This document shows, one piece after another, positions 41,953 to 51,463 of a DNA stretch of 64,000 nucleotides; position 1 is the stretch's first letter; every line of letters starts with the position of its first letter. A program made the position numbers and the translations under genes. The stretch comes from Chaetoceros tenuissimus (Eukaryota > Bacillariophyta > Thalassiosirophyceae > Chaetocerotales > Chaetocerotaceae). The notes below the pieces were generated by a model. It had not been told where the DNA came from. It did no database searches and saw nothing but the letters and a program-made list of their open reading frames with translations. The DNA lies in contig BLLK01000069.1 in the NCBI GenBank assembly GCA_021927905.1, forward strand, positions 3,162,001 to 3,226,000. The letters are read 5' to 3'.

Positions 41953-42675
41953 ATGAAGTTCAAATCCCTGCTTTCAAGTGCGGCTCTTATTTTGGTCGTA
42001 ATCGTCAATGCAATTTTTCTTGGTTCTGCCCAAGCTCGGTGCATTTCCAACAACTGTGGAAGATATGGAGGGCAAAGACTACTATCGAGCTGGGAACCAA
42101 CCCGTCGTGGGTACCACTTAACTCGTCCTAGTATCTTTGATCACATGAGTGAGCTCTTCACGTTTCCAAGTCAACTCAACTCGCTTCTTGAAAGTCAACA
42201 GCGGCAACTAACTAATCTATACAGCTCTCCTTCTCCAAGATACCACATTTCAGAGAACGAGAACTCAGTGGATATCGCCATGGATCTACCAGGAGTGCGT
42301 GGCAGTGATGTTTCTCTTACGTTAGAAGATGAAGGTCACTCTCTCAAAATTTCTGGTTCTAGAAAGTACCAAGTCCGTGGTGAGACTGTGAAGAGTGAGT
42401 TTCAACAGATTTTCCGCATCGATCCACTTGATGTTGATGTCCAAAGTATTGAAGCAAAGCTACAAGATGGTGTTTTATATGTTACTGCAAATAGATTTCA
42501 GAAAAGGGATAGAAACATTGCAATTGAGGTAACTGAGACAGATGGTAATACAGAAGCAATAAAAAAGGTGGAGGATGTAAAGACTGACTCTGTCAATTTC
42601 GATTCCGAAATATTAGAGGGAAGTAACGAGGGGATTACTGATGATCTTGAAATTTCAGCAGAGGAAGATATTTAA
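41953..42675 (+). CDS. Secretory-pathway small heat-shock protein (Hsp20/alpha-crystallin)
   Basis: A single exon of 240 codons. A signal peptide, FKSLLSSAALILVVIVNAIF followed by LGSAQA, ends without an F/Y residue after the cleavage site, so secretion or ER residence is more likely than plastid import. The alpha-crystallin domain (about 92-180) has VDIAMDLPGVRGSDVSLTLE, LKISGSRKY, FQQIFRIDPLDVDVQSIEAK and DGVLYVTANRF (the GVL motif in the form DGVL). A C-terminal acidic tail (AEEDI) is not a standard KDEL signal. sHSPs form oligomers that hold unfolding proteins. A partial heat-shock element and a CACGTG box lie upstream. It converges with the R3H gene. Confidence 0.92.
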   Translation: MKFKSLLSSAALILVVIVNAIFLGSAQARCISNNCGRYGGQRLLSSWEPTRRGYHLTRPSIFDHMSELFTFPSQLNSLLESQQRQLTNLYSSPSPRYHISENENSVDIAMDLPGVRGSDVSLTLEDEGHSLKISGSRKYQVRGETVKSEFQQIFRIDPLDVDVQSIEAKLQDGVLYVTANRFQKRDRNIAIEVTETDGNTEAIKKVEDVKTDSVNFDSEILEGSNEGITDDLEISAEEDI

Positions 42676-42867
42676 GGTAGAATGAAAACTAGCATAGAAG
42701 TAACGAGTGATAATCTAATCCTTGTTTATATATTCTAGAATATTGAATCTACAGCTGTATGCATGTAGAAAGTGTTGACAGCAGTACTTTTGAACAGATA
42801 AAAATGATTCCTAATAATTGAAAAATTTCATGAAAATAAATTAGTTCTAGGTTTAGCTATAGCATAT

Positions 42868-45471
42868 TTATTCTTCGTCGCTTCCAGTAACAAGTGCCTC
42901 TTCCTCTTCCCATTCGCTGTCAGAGTCCTCATCATCACTTGCGAATGCTGCGGCAAGAATTTCCTTCTTACGTGTTTCTTCCTCTTTTTTCTTTCTCATG
43001 ATCTCACTTCGAGACTGCTCATAAGATTTTTCCATGTCTGATGCTTTCAGGGAAGTTGGAGCTTCGTATTTTGGTAATTCAAGCGGCTTTGTTCGGGGGT
43101 TGAGATTGAGTTTAGGTCTATCTTTCTCCGCGAACGCAAATCTACCAGGTGGTTGAACGTCATCACTGATACTCAGCTTCTGCAAAGCTCCGTGTTCAAG
43201 ATCAAATATTGCACCAAGTGGTGCAGCTGCAGCATCGTTGGCGATTTTTTGTTGAATTTGCACATGATCTAGTGCATCGGTATCAAATTCTGTATCCTCA
43301 CATTTCTCTTCCGAAGCAGACTTCTTCTCTTCGTTCATTTCTTCCTTTGGTATCACAGTAGGCTCGGTAGGCCCTTTCCATTTCTGAACTGCTTCCGACA
43401 GAAGGGGTCTGGGTGCATGGGTATCAATTGTCTTTGTACAGTAAATGTATCGTTTTGGCGCTGGGTCAAAGCTCTGTGTGGTTAGATTCCAAAAGTCAGA
43501 ATATTCATGGACAAACTTTCTTGCCGGCTTATCCATAGGCTTGAGGTTACATGATGCGCTTTTATCGTCATTCAGAAAAGATAACCACTTCTTTTCTACT
43601 CTGTACACGTCCATCATCCTCTCTTTAGCTTCTATAATCAATGCGTCTGGATAAACAGTAGCATTCAATTCGTTTCCAAATTCATCAAAAGAAGGTTTTG
43701 AAGTTACAGGTCGTTTCCACCCAGCGTTCGGATTCAAGCGAACAGTTGATGGAGCAACACCTAATGCCGCTGCAAGATTTCGGTTTCTTTCGATTTGACC
43801 AGAAGTGGGAACAATAGATGGAGCTGCTTGAGGCACAGATAGCAAACCACTCGGGCCACCCTCACCGATGTTGTTTCCAGTAACTCCAGCTTGAGATAAT
43901 TTGAGAGCTTCTTCGTATGGTAAACTAGCCATTTCTGCTTTTCGCATTGCAAGTTCTCTCGCTTTTCGCCGTTTTTCAAGTTGCTTTGGATTTACTTTCT
44001 GCACCAAGTTCCCAATTTTTGATAAACTCTTTGAAACTGGTGCTGGTTTTGATGGTTTACTCTTTGGGTGTGTTTCGCTCGCTTGACTACTCGATGAAGA
44101 AGGTACTGTAGCAGATAGTGATGGAAAATTATCAGCCCTTACTCTTGCTTCGTGACCATACCAACTAGCCATTTGTTGCGTATTTGAAGAACGAGGTGCA
44201 GGTCCAGACGATCGCCTTGTATTGTCAACCACTGGAACATTGAGACCCCCTCGTAATCCAGGATTCATGTTGTCGTCGATGATCATGAAATTGCCTTCAT
44301 CATCTGCGTGAATTCCGCTAGACTCCCCCCATTGTGCTCCTATATCATGTTGATTAGAGTTATCAAATGCATTCTGATGAGCCTGTCTTTCTCTGCTTTG
44401 ATGAGCAGCATATTGTTGTGCCATTGCATTGTTGACGTTGCTTCTCCTATTTGATATCTGACGAGAATTCGAACCGCCACCAGTAGCACCTCCAAACAAT
44501 GAGTTCATGAGATTTCTTGCCTCCTCTTGTCTCATTTGCAATCTACCACTAGCAGTCTGAGCAGTTGAACTAGCAGTGCTCACTGAAATCCCTTTCTCGT
44601 CATATGCTTCCAACACCCTCATCTTTTTCAGTCTATGCTTAATAAGGTAATCATCCAAGTTCTTAATTTCTGCTCTTGTTAAATCTCTTCTATTGAGAGG
44701 ATCTATAAACTGAAGAGTAGACACTAAATATACAGCCAAGACTCGTCCGTCAAAAAGATGAAAGTATTTGGTAACTTCAACGTTATTATTTGTAGCATCG
44801 GTCTCGGTATTTGCTTCATCTGCTTGCTTATCTTGAGGAATAATATCACCCCATTGTTCTGAAAGCACCTCTTTTTCTCTCTTTATTGGATCCAAACTTT
44901 TGTTGTTGCTATCAACCGAGTTGCCATTTTTTGGTATTGGCCACTCCGGAATAACGTTATAAGGCGGAGAAATCATGAGAGCAAATGGAGGATACGTATT
45001 CTGCTTCAATGGCTCTAATGAAATAGGGTCTACAGCATCTAGAGGTAGCTGATTCCTCCATGGAAATCTTTCGTTATTTTTGTTTCTATTCCGATTTCTG
45101 CTCCTCTTTTTCGTTTTATTAGCAGTTTGATTGGAAGAAGTATCCTTTGTCTCATTATTTTCCTTAGAAGAATCGGGTTTCTTTTTCTTATTCCTGTTAT
45201 TGCTCTTCTTTGGCTTCTTCTGATTGTCATCTGACTTTCCTTCATTCTTTGCATCGGCTGATTCGTTAGTGTTATTCCTATTATTGTTCTTCTTTTGCTT
45301 CTTTTGATCATCCTCTGGCTTTGATCCTTCCTTTGCATCAGATGATTCGTTAGTGTTACTTGATGGCTTACTTGGTTTCTTACGATTATTAGGTCTTCGT
45401 CTACGAGACTTTTTTTGTACTTGTGATGGCACCAAGATTGCCGCTTCGTTATTCGATTCTTCCTCAGCCAT
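42868..45471 (-). CDS. R3H-domain protein with basic N-terminus
   Basis: 867 codons. The N-terminal 130 residues are Lys/Asn/Arg-rich with repeating KKxNNRNNTNESADAK units. A conserved block follows at about 145-295 (VDPISLEPLKQNTYPPFAL, YFHLFDGRVLAVYLVSTLQF, IDPLNRRDLTRAEIKNLDDY), which resembles a RING/U-box-like fold lacking zinc ligands; this is inference. At about 605-690 is an R3H domain: MDVYRVEKKWLSFL, then ARKFVHEYSDFWNLT with the R-x-x-x-H pair, and KRYIYCTK, as in NFX1/FAP1 proteins. A helical EKRRKARELAMRKAEMASLP segment precedes it. R3H domains bind single-stranded nucleic acids. A role in RNA or ribosome quality control is speculation. The C-terminus is highly acidic. Confidence 0.8.
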   Translation of the reverse strand: MAEEESNNEAAILVPSQVQKKSRRRRPNNRKKPSKPSSNTNESSDAKEGSKPEDDQKKQKKNNNRNNTNESADAKNEGKSDDNQKKPKKSNNRNKKKKPDSSKENNETKDTSSNQTANKTKKRSRNRNRNKNNERFPWRNQLPLDAVDPISLEPLKQNTYPPFALMISPPYNVIPEWPIPKNGNSVDSNNKSLDPIKREKEVLSEQWGDIIPQDKQADEANTETDATNNNVEVTKYFHLFDGRVLAVYLVSTLQFIDPLNRRDLTRAEIKNLDDYLIKHRLKKMRVLEAYDEKGISVSTASSTAQTASGRLQMRQEEARNLMNSLFGGATGGGSNSRQISNRRSNVNNAMAQQYAAHQSRERQAHQNAFDNSNQHDIGAQWGESSGIHADDEGNFMIIDDNMNPGLRGGLNVPVVDNTRRSSGPAPRSSNTQQMASWYGHEARVRADNFPSLSATVPSSSSSQASETHPKSKPSKPAPVSKSLSKIGNLVQKVNPKQLEKRRKARELAMRKAEMASLPYEEALKLSQAGVTGNNIGEGGPSGLLSVPQAAPSIVPTSGQIERNRNLAAALGVAPSTVRLNPNAGWKRPVTSKPSFDEFGNELNATVYPDALIIEAKERMMDVYRVEKKWLSFLNDDKSASCNLKPMDKPARKFVHEYSDFWNLTTQSFDPAPKRYIYCTKTIDTHAPRPLLSEAVQKWKGPTEPTVIPKEEMNEEKKSASEEKCEDTEFDTDALDHVQIQQKIANDAAAAPLGAIFDLEHGALQKLSISDDVQPPGRFAFAEKDRPKLNLNPRTKPLELPKYEAPTSLKASDMEKSYEQSRSEIMRKKKEEETRKKEILAAAFASDDEDSDSEWEEEEALVTGSDEE

Positions 45472-45852
45472 GATTGATGACTAGTTCAGAGTTTCTTTTA
45501 TAATAGTAGTATTGTATGGTGTAGAAGAATCTGGGATGTTTCATGGGAGACATATGAACAAGAAGAAGGTCAAGGAATTCTTCGCGTGCTACTGATGCAA
45601 GATTTGTGGTTGTTTTTGTGGTTGAGAAAGGTTTCTATATGAATATGCAATAAGAGTCATTTAGCCTCATCCATGTTTGAACCGAAAAAACTTCCGGGTT
45701 AGGAATTCGACCGTTAGTATTCTACCCGACAAGACTGACAAACAAATCTGTGCCAAAAGCTCGCCACAATTCTAGGTGATCCACCTGAACTCCTTCTCAT
45801 TATTACTACTACTACTACGGCAGTTGCCAATGTAGTATCTATTAAAGAAGAC
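45472..45852. promoter_or_regulatory. Shared divergent promoter region (R3H / fucosyltransferase-like)
   Basis: 381 bp between divergent start codons. It has a short ACT repeat at about 45804-45815. No specific site was recognised. Confidence 0.4.
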
Positions 45853-47343
45853 ATGACAGTAAAAGCACCTCAACCAATCTATATTCGCTTCCACACATAT
45901 GGGTTCTTAATTATTGCATTGGCACTCTTGGTGTTTCAAAATCTAACATCGTCCTTTTTGCATGGTGATTCCATATCGAAGGATGATGAAATCTTAACTA
46001 TGGAAATACAAAAAAGAAAAAACTCGAAACGAGTTGGGTTAGATTTGGGCTTTCAAGAGAATGGAAATGCAACAATTGAACAGCAGAAATTCAATGAGAA
46101 GAAAGGAGTTGATAGAACATATCTTACAATGTACGGAGACCATAGAGTGAAGTCTTCAATAGCTGCACTACCAATCTGGCTTCAAGAATATATCACTTGG
46201 AACCATAATGAACGAGCTACAAAAGACGTAAAAGACATTAGATTCTATGTAGTCAAGTGCTTGAAGAGCGAAGAATGTGGAGGCGTCAGTGATCGATTGC
46301 GAGTTTTGCCATTCTATCTTTTCATGGCTGCAAGGACAAATCGAGTCCTATGTATTCATTGGGATAAGCCCATGAGATTAGAGTCTTTTCTAGAAGTACC
46401 AGGCGGTGGTTTGGACTGGACATGTCCTTCAGATTTTGAAGGAAGGAAAAGTTTAGGTATGAATCCTGTACTTCCAGGAGAAACACAACCTCACTTTTTC
46501 TCTGTGCTCAACAAATTTATTGATGAAATGAAATTATCATCTGAGCGATATGTAGGTCTATTTGCGATTCGATCAATACCAAAAGTGAATTTCATGAATA
46601 ATATTTTCAATACCTATTCATATCAAAATCAAATGCCAGTTGCATCGAAATGGTCTCACCTTGATCTCATGGAACACATTTTCCGAGTAATGTTCAAACC
46701 TACACCTTCTATTGCAAGGAATATCAATGCTACAATGGCTAGACTCAATCTCATAGAAGATGAATACACGTCTGTGCATATGAGATCACGGTATCCTACA
46801 CCTCGTATGAAACAATTAGTTGGGAAAGAGAATCTCAACAATTACGATAAAGGGAGGTATGTCGCATCTTTCGATGGGAAATACAAGTCGTACATATTGG
46901 ACTTGACAAGTAATGCATTCGAATGTGGACTATCATTAGACAAGAAGAGCCCTATATTCTTCGTATCAGATAACATTGATCTTGTAGATCATGTTATCAC
47001 TAATGAGATTACAGTAAACAACACGAAAGTGCAAGCGCTAGGAGTTGGACAAAGATCAATCATCAAACATATAGATGAATTCAACTCTTCATCAACGGAG
47101 GAGAGTTATTACCCATTGTTTGAATACTTACTTATTATGGGAGGCAGCAAATGTGTAGTGCATGGCATAGGATCCTTTGGTACTTTTGGTGCTGGGTTGG
47201 CTGGCAATCGATGTCGAGTACTCCACCAAAAATATAATGGTCAATCACTCAAGTGTCCAAATAACCATACAGTACCTAGGTATGCAGATGTTACAAATAA
47301 TGAGTGGCTACTAGTGCAAAATGGAAGCAAATCAGTAGCATAG
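45853..47343 (+). CDS. Fucosyltransferase-like type II Golgi membrane protein
   Basis: 496 codons in one exon. A single N-terminal hydrophobic span (YGFLIIALALLVFQNLTSSF) followed by a charged stem gives type II topology. The N-terminal catalytic half has CGGVSDRLRVLPFYLFMAAR and VLCIHWDKPMRLESFL, resembling the substrate-side motif of GT23/GT65/GT68-type fucosyltransferases (GG-x-x-D/N-R-L). The C-terminal half has the HxR element YTSVHMRSRYP, FFVSDNIDLVDHVI and VVHGIGSFGTFGAGLAG, as in GDP-fucose-binding folds. A Golgi glycosyltransferase using GDP-fucose is the best guess; donor and acceptor are unproven. Similar families are numerous in diatoms. Several Asn-X-Ser/Thr sites are present. 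Confidence 0.72.
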   Translation: MTVKAPQPIYIRFHTYGFLIIALALLVFQNLTSSFLHGDSISKDDEILTMEIQKRKNSKRVGLDLGFQENGNATIEQQKFNEKKGVDRTYLTMYGDHRVKSSIAALPIWLQEYITWNHNERATKDVKDIRFYVVKCLKSEECGGVSDRLRVLPFYLFMAARTNRVLCIHWDKPMRLESFLEVPGGGLDWTCPSDFEGRKSLGMNPVLPGETQPHFFSVLNKFIDEMKLSSERYVGLFAIRSIPKVNFMNNIFNTYSYQNQMPVASKWSHLDLMEHIFRVMFKPTPSIARNINATMARLNLIEDEYTSVHMRSRYPTPRMKQLVGKENLNNYDKGRYVASFDGKYKSYILDLTSNAFECGLSLDKKSPIFFVSDNIDLVDHVITNEITVNNTKVQALGVGQRSIIKHIDEFNSSSTEESYYPLFEYLLIMGGSKCVVHGIGSFGTFGAGLAGNRCRVLHQKYNGQSLKCPNNHTVPRYADVTNNEWLLVQNGSKSVA

Positions 47344-47760
47344 TTGTAAAATTTCGGTTAGTAAGTTGTAATTATTACACAGGTAATGAATGTATCAATG
47401 ATTCATTTTTCATTTTTTCCAAAGATGGGACTCAAGGAAAACCGCAAGAGCACTGCAAGTTGAGAAATGGTCGCTTTCGTGTGTCATGCGACCGATGCTG
47501 TAGGGAAGTCCGACCCTCTGGTCTAAAACACGGCAAAACCAGTAGAAAAAAGTGCCTAAAATGCTGCCTAACTTCCATAAAGTACACCAAAACATACTTT
47601 CGTATTTTGTATTTACGAACATCTCTCTCTTTGCATTACATCTCTTGTCATTCTGATCCAAAACGTATGATAGTTGAAAGAGTATTATAGGAGAATCACT
47701 CACTATTTAGACTGCATCACTCTCTCAAAGACAAAAACACAAAAGACAAAAACATAAAAG
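47344..47760. other. Intergenic sequence with a Cys-rich open frame
   Basis: 417 bp. A frame through 47425-47690 encodes a Cys/Arg/Lys-rich stretch (FRVSCDRCCREVRPSGLKHG) without a clear ATG or known zinc-finger spacing. It may be a remnant or chance. Nothing else was seen. Confidence 0.35.
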
Positions 47761-48282
47761 ATGAAAACGGAAAAGAGTCAAGACGGAACATCACAAAACA
47801 AAGAGTACAATGTATTTCGCGACTCTCTGCTCAGATTTATGGGGTACGCTAATGAAGTCGGGGAGAGTTTTAGATATCAATTTCCAAAATTGGTCGCACC
47901 TACCTATGTTCTTGCATTTGGATATTGTGCAGCTGATTCATTGAATGCTGGCTATACAAAATGGAATGAAGATGATTCCAAACGAAAAATCAACAACCAA
48001 AGTCTTGTCTCAAAGGAATATGAAATTGCATATGCGGTTGGAGATACACTACTTTGGCAATGTTTTGCAAGTGTCTTAATTCCTGGTGGGATTATTAATG
48101 TTATAGTGCGAGCTTCTCGTTTTGCAATAGCTCGTCCAGCTCTTGGAGGCTTACCCAGTGGAATTAAAAAATGGTCACCTACTGCAGTTGGATTGGGTTC
48201 GATTCCTTTCATTGTACATCCAATAGATACATTCGTAGACATGGTCATGGATGAAACAACAAGGAAATGGTTTAAAAAGTAA
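47761..48282 (+). CDS. MTFP1: Mitochondrial fission process protein 1 (MTFP1/MTP18)
   Basis: 173 codons in one exon, close to the 166 residues of human MTFP1. Conserved blocks are LLRFMGYANEVGESFRYQFP, VGDTLLWQCFASVLIPGGII, NVIVRASRFAIA, and KKWSPTAVGLGSIPFIVHPI with HPIDTFVDMVMDETTRKWF. Three hydrophobic segments fit the inner-mitochondrial-membrane topology. In animals MTFP1 influences inner-membrane integrity and fission. No presequence is obvious, as in other family members. The spacing to the previous gene's stop is 417 bp; it converges on the four-span protein gene. Confidence 0.94.
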   Translation: MKTEKSQDGTSQNKEYNVFRDSLLRFMGYANEVGESFRYQFPKLVAPTYVLAFGYCAADSLNAGYTKWNEDDSKRKINNQSLVSKEYEIAYAVGDTLLWQCFASVLIPGGIINVIVRASRFAIARPALGGLPSGIKKWSPTAVGLGSIPFIVHPIDTFVDMVMDETTRKWFKK

Positions 48283-48540
48283 GATGCGTCAACGTCGCGG
48301 GGAAATTATGATCTACGTATTACCGTGTGTTTATAATCAACTTCTAGATTATGCAAACAGCTCTAACATGTAATTGAAAAGAGAATTTTACATGTTCGAA
48401 TATCGATAATTGCGCTGTCATCCAAAAGAAATTTGCTAAAAGCATAGTTACACTCCGCGGACTTTCATCAAAGAAGTAAACTCATTATAGTAGACTTAAC
48501 AAAATAGATCTATATCCCACATTGACCCTCATTCCTCTTT

Positions 48541-50193
48541 TCATACAAATTCAATTTCCTTATTCTCTGTACTTTTCAAATCATTAGATTTGCGATCTTT
48601 TTCAGAAGAGGATAGATCAATGTCTTCAAAGCCAAGTAGATCTTCATCTTTTGTACCAACAGATCCACTTTTCGATGCTTTGGAGCTTTTCCTTGAATTT
48701 TCCAAGTCCTCGGAAGATTCATCTTCGTCATCATCATCATTAGAGTCCTCATCTTCCTCATTTTCGTCATCATCATCATCATCATCATCATCTTCATCTA
48801 CATCATCTAACTCATTCTCGTATTGTTTTTGTTTCTGTTTCTCCATTTTCAGCCATTCTTCTTCATGTTTTCCAATATCACCATCACCACTCTGCGGTTT
48901 CAAAGATTCCAAATCCTCTTTTGATTTCTGATCGTCATCACTCAAAAGCTTTTGTCTTTCTGCTGCCGCTACTTTCTTTTTCTTTTCATCTTCACCTTCG
49001 AAAAAGTACCTTGGCTGAGTTGCTATATCGTCATCTGGATTAGACTCACTACGCTGTCGTTTTTCCTTCTTATCTACTTTCATACTCTTGCACATGCGCC
49101 ATAGCATCCATCTTAAATTCTTGGACCATACAGATAGAATGATTAGCATCATCATATCACACACAATAGCAGCTAAAGATGCCCTAGCTCCATCCGAAAG
49201 GACACATTCACGAGCTGGTAGCCGTAAATATTGATCCGTCATGAATACCTTATCAATACACAACTCTACATTCCACAGTGAAAACTTGACAACTTCGAAA
49301 ACAAACATGAAAATTACCAATACAAATAAAATAGTTTCCCAGAGCTTATCAAAGCTTTTGATACAAGTTGTGGCTCTTGCCGATGTCGGCCACAATCTCA
49401 ATACTTTGTATATGATAACAAAAGCAGCCAACAGGAAGACAGCAAATCCCAAACCAATATTGGCAACAGCTGAAACTCTAGAAGCCCTCCACCAATTGCT
49501 AGTGTGAATAAATTCTTTTGTAAAATTTTTCGGATAAGACAGACATTTGCCTTTCATGTATGCCCACGGACCAATTTTAACAGATTTGCTTGCAAACTTG
49601 ATATTTCTTGGTTCGAATCCAATATTTATCAATACAAAGTTACATCCGAGAGAAGACGTTGTAGATAGTAAAAAGCGGAGTGTCGCTAGTAAAGTGATTG
49701 TGTATGGTAACAATAGTGCGGGCGTACAAAGGTTAACCTTTTCCTCCTCATTCTCATTTTCCTCTTGTTCAGGTATATTTGGCTCAATCACAGCAAAAGA
49801 ATTATCTTCTTCGTCATGCTGAATCTTTTTGTCTTTATATGAATTATACACATTTGACATTGACGCTTCTCGAACATTTGGTCTATTATGAAAAGATGAC
49901 CGCGTCTTGGAGCTTTTCCGCCTGTCCATTTTACCGGCACTCCGTATGGAAAGTTTCCTTCCAATTGGGTTCTTCTTCTTTTTGGGTTTAGCATCCTCTT
50001 GAGAAATCTCCTCTGTTGGTGGTAATTTTCCTGTGCGTGCATCAATCACCATCTGTCCATAGTCAACTTCTTTTTTCTTCTTTGCTTTTGTAGGGAGTTG
50101 ACTGATGTTGGACATTACTGGTGTGGCTGTCGAGAGGAAACTATGTTCGTCATCTTCAAGTTGAGATTTTGATTTAGTTCCAGCAGGCTTCAT
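48541..50193 (-). CDS. Four-span membrane protein with long charged tails
   Basis: 550 codons, family not recognised by name. A basic N-terminus (about 1-150; KKKKNPIGRKLSIRSAGKMD) precedes four hydrophobic spans: CTPALLLPYTITLLATLRFL, VSAVANIGLGFAVFLLAAFV, ILFVLVIFMFVFEVVKF and GARASLAAIVCDMMMLIILS. The first loop is long, and the fourth span is preceded by ECVLSDGARASLA. The C-terminal 180 residues are Lys/Glu/Asp-rich with a poly-Asp run encoded by a GAT repeat (plus strand ATC at about 48769-48792). The topology resembles claudin/PMP22-type four-span proteins, without sequence proof. The protein encoded at 60035-61246 has the same layout. Function unknown. Confidence 0.78.
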   Translation of the reverse strand: MKPAGTKSKSQLEDDEHSFLSTATPVMSNISQLPTKAKKKKEVDYGQMVIDARTGKLPPTEEISQEDAKPKKKKNPIGRKLSIRSAGKMDRRKSSKTRSSFHNRPNVREASMSNVYNSYKDKKIQHDEEDNSFAVIEPNIPEQEENENEEEKVNLCTPALLLPYTITLLATLRFLLSTTSSLGCNFVLINIGFEPRNIKFASKSVKIGPWAYMKGKCLSYPKNFTKEFIHTSNWWRASRVSAVANIGLGFAVFLLAAFVIIYKVLRLWPTSARATTCIKSFDKLWETILFVLVIFMFVFEVVKFSLWNVELCIDKVFMTDQYLRLPARECVLSDGARASLAAIVCDMMMLIILSVWSKNLRWMLWRMCKSMKVDKKEKRQRSESNPDDDIATQPRYFFEGEDEKKKKVAAAERQKLLSDDDQKSKEDLESLKPQSGDGDIGKHEEEWLKMEKQKQKQYENELDDVDEDDDDDDDDDENEEDEDSNDDDDEDESSEDLENSRKSSKASKSGSVGTKDEDLLGFEDIDLSSSEKDRKSNDLKSTENKEIEFV

Positions 50194-51463
50194 TCTTCAT
50201 TTGTTTTTACAAAGTAGCCTCGATTATAAATTATGATAAGGATTGTATAAGCTATGAATAAGTGACTGTATCGATAATGTATGGTATGAGATAAAGGAAG
50301 GAGCTAAGTATCTTGAATCTACTCGTTTTCAGTTCATATTTAGCTTCTCGTAGTGCTCATAAACCGAGTCATTACAAAGACATAAAGATGAGGCAGTCCA
50401 GTCGTATTGATACAATCTCACGAAAAATTTAGATGCACATAAAAAATTAAAAAACCCTGTTGGTTAGGGAGTTTACCAGAACCACGAAATTCACAGCAAA
50501 ACAAGATGAGGCCAATGAAGGTACCTACTGCTTCTATTTCTTCGTTCTCATAATATGTTGAATAAACATTATATATATAATATGTAGACCAACAGTTGCT
50601 CTGAATTCAGTTTCAACATGAACAGCTAAAGACACTATATGATGGAATGAAGCACAAAGGTGAGAAAGTTCAGTTTCAACATGAACAGCTAAAGACACTA
50701 TTTAAATTGATGGAATGAAGCACAAAGGTGAGAAAGTGAATGCCTGATTATGAGAAAGTGGATATCATATATATCCTTCTGTTTTTGTACGAAATAAGTC
50801 AAGGATGAAACAATTTTTTTACCATCTTTCGACCGAATGGAGCTTAACCAGCTTCTTGAGAGATTATTTAGTTCCAACATGTTCTGAGACTTTTTTCAAA
50901 TACAAACTCTTTTTCCGAGGCGGATCTCTAACTTTTCACGGGCTTATTCGAATTCATATGAATTTGCATCGTAGTTCTATCCGCCGACAGTAATCTTCGT
51001 TGTCTATCACCCTCCTGCTTTTTTCTACAGCAGTTGGCCTAAACAACTTCGGAACATTATATTCAGATTATGTTGGATTTTTATCTAAACTTTTTCTTTT
51101 ATTGAATAGCTTAATCGTCATTGATATGGAGTGAGCCAAAGAGCCAGTACTCCGTGAGACGTGAGGATAGATCTAAATGGTGCGTTTTTGGAGAACATGG
51201 CCAAGTGAGTTCCTGACTTGCATAGTTACAGAGCTTTTCCAGACGCACAATAATGGAAGTAGATGCTATTGGAAAGCATTATGTTATCAGCAGTAGTTGC
51301 GTAGAACCAATGATGGAGCCCTGTATTTAAAGACTCACCACATGCGAGACTTATATTTCCCACTTCTACTGGTATGAACCGCTCACTGCGAATAATACAT
51401 TTCATTTAAGTTAGTGATTTAATAAAGTAAGCTCCAATCCATCATTGCACCTAAAAGTCTCTC
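50194..51463. other. 1.27-kb intergenic region with a 65-bp tandem duplication
   Basis: Between two leftward genes. Besides the duplication at 50606-50736 I see only AT-rich sequence and short frames without domain content. The promoter of the four-span gene should lie at its left end. Confidence 0.5.
50606..50736. repeat. Two-copy tandem duplication
   Basis: Copy 1 at 50606-50668 (63 bp) and copy 2 at 50669-50736 (68 bp) are adjacent direct repeats, starting TTCAGTTTCAACATGAACAG and ending AAGCACAAAGGTGAGAAAG. They differ only by a small insertion of about 5 bp in copy 2, so the duplication is recent. It is non-coding. Confidence 0.9.

Noticed and set aside
47425-47690. Cys-rich frame as a new zinc-finger gene
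   Set aside because: No ATG, spacing of cysteines does not match a known finger and the frame is short.
48769-48800. ATC/GAT microsatellite as a separate non-coding repeat
   Set aside because: It is inside the coding frame and encodes the poly-Asp tail of the four-span protein; kept within that entry.
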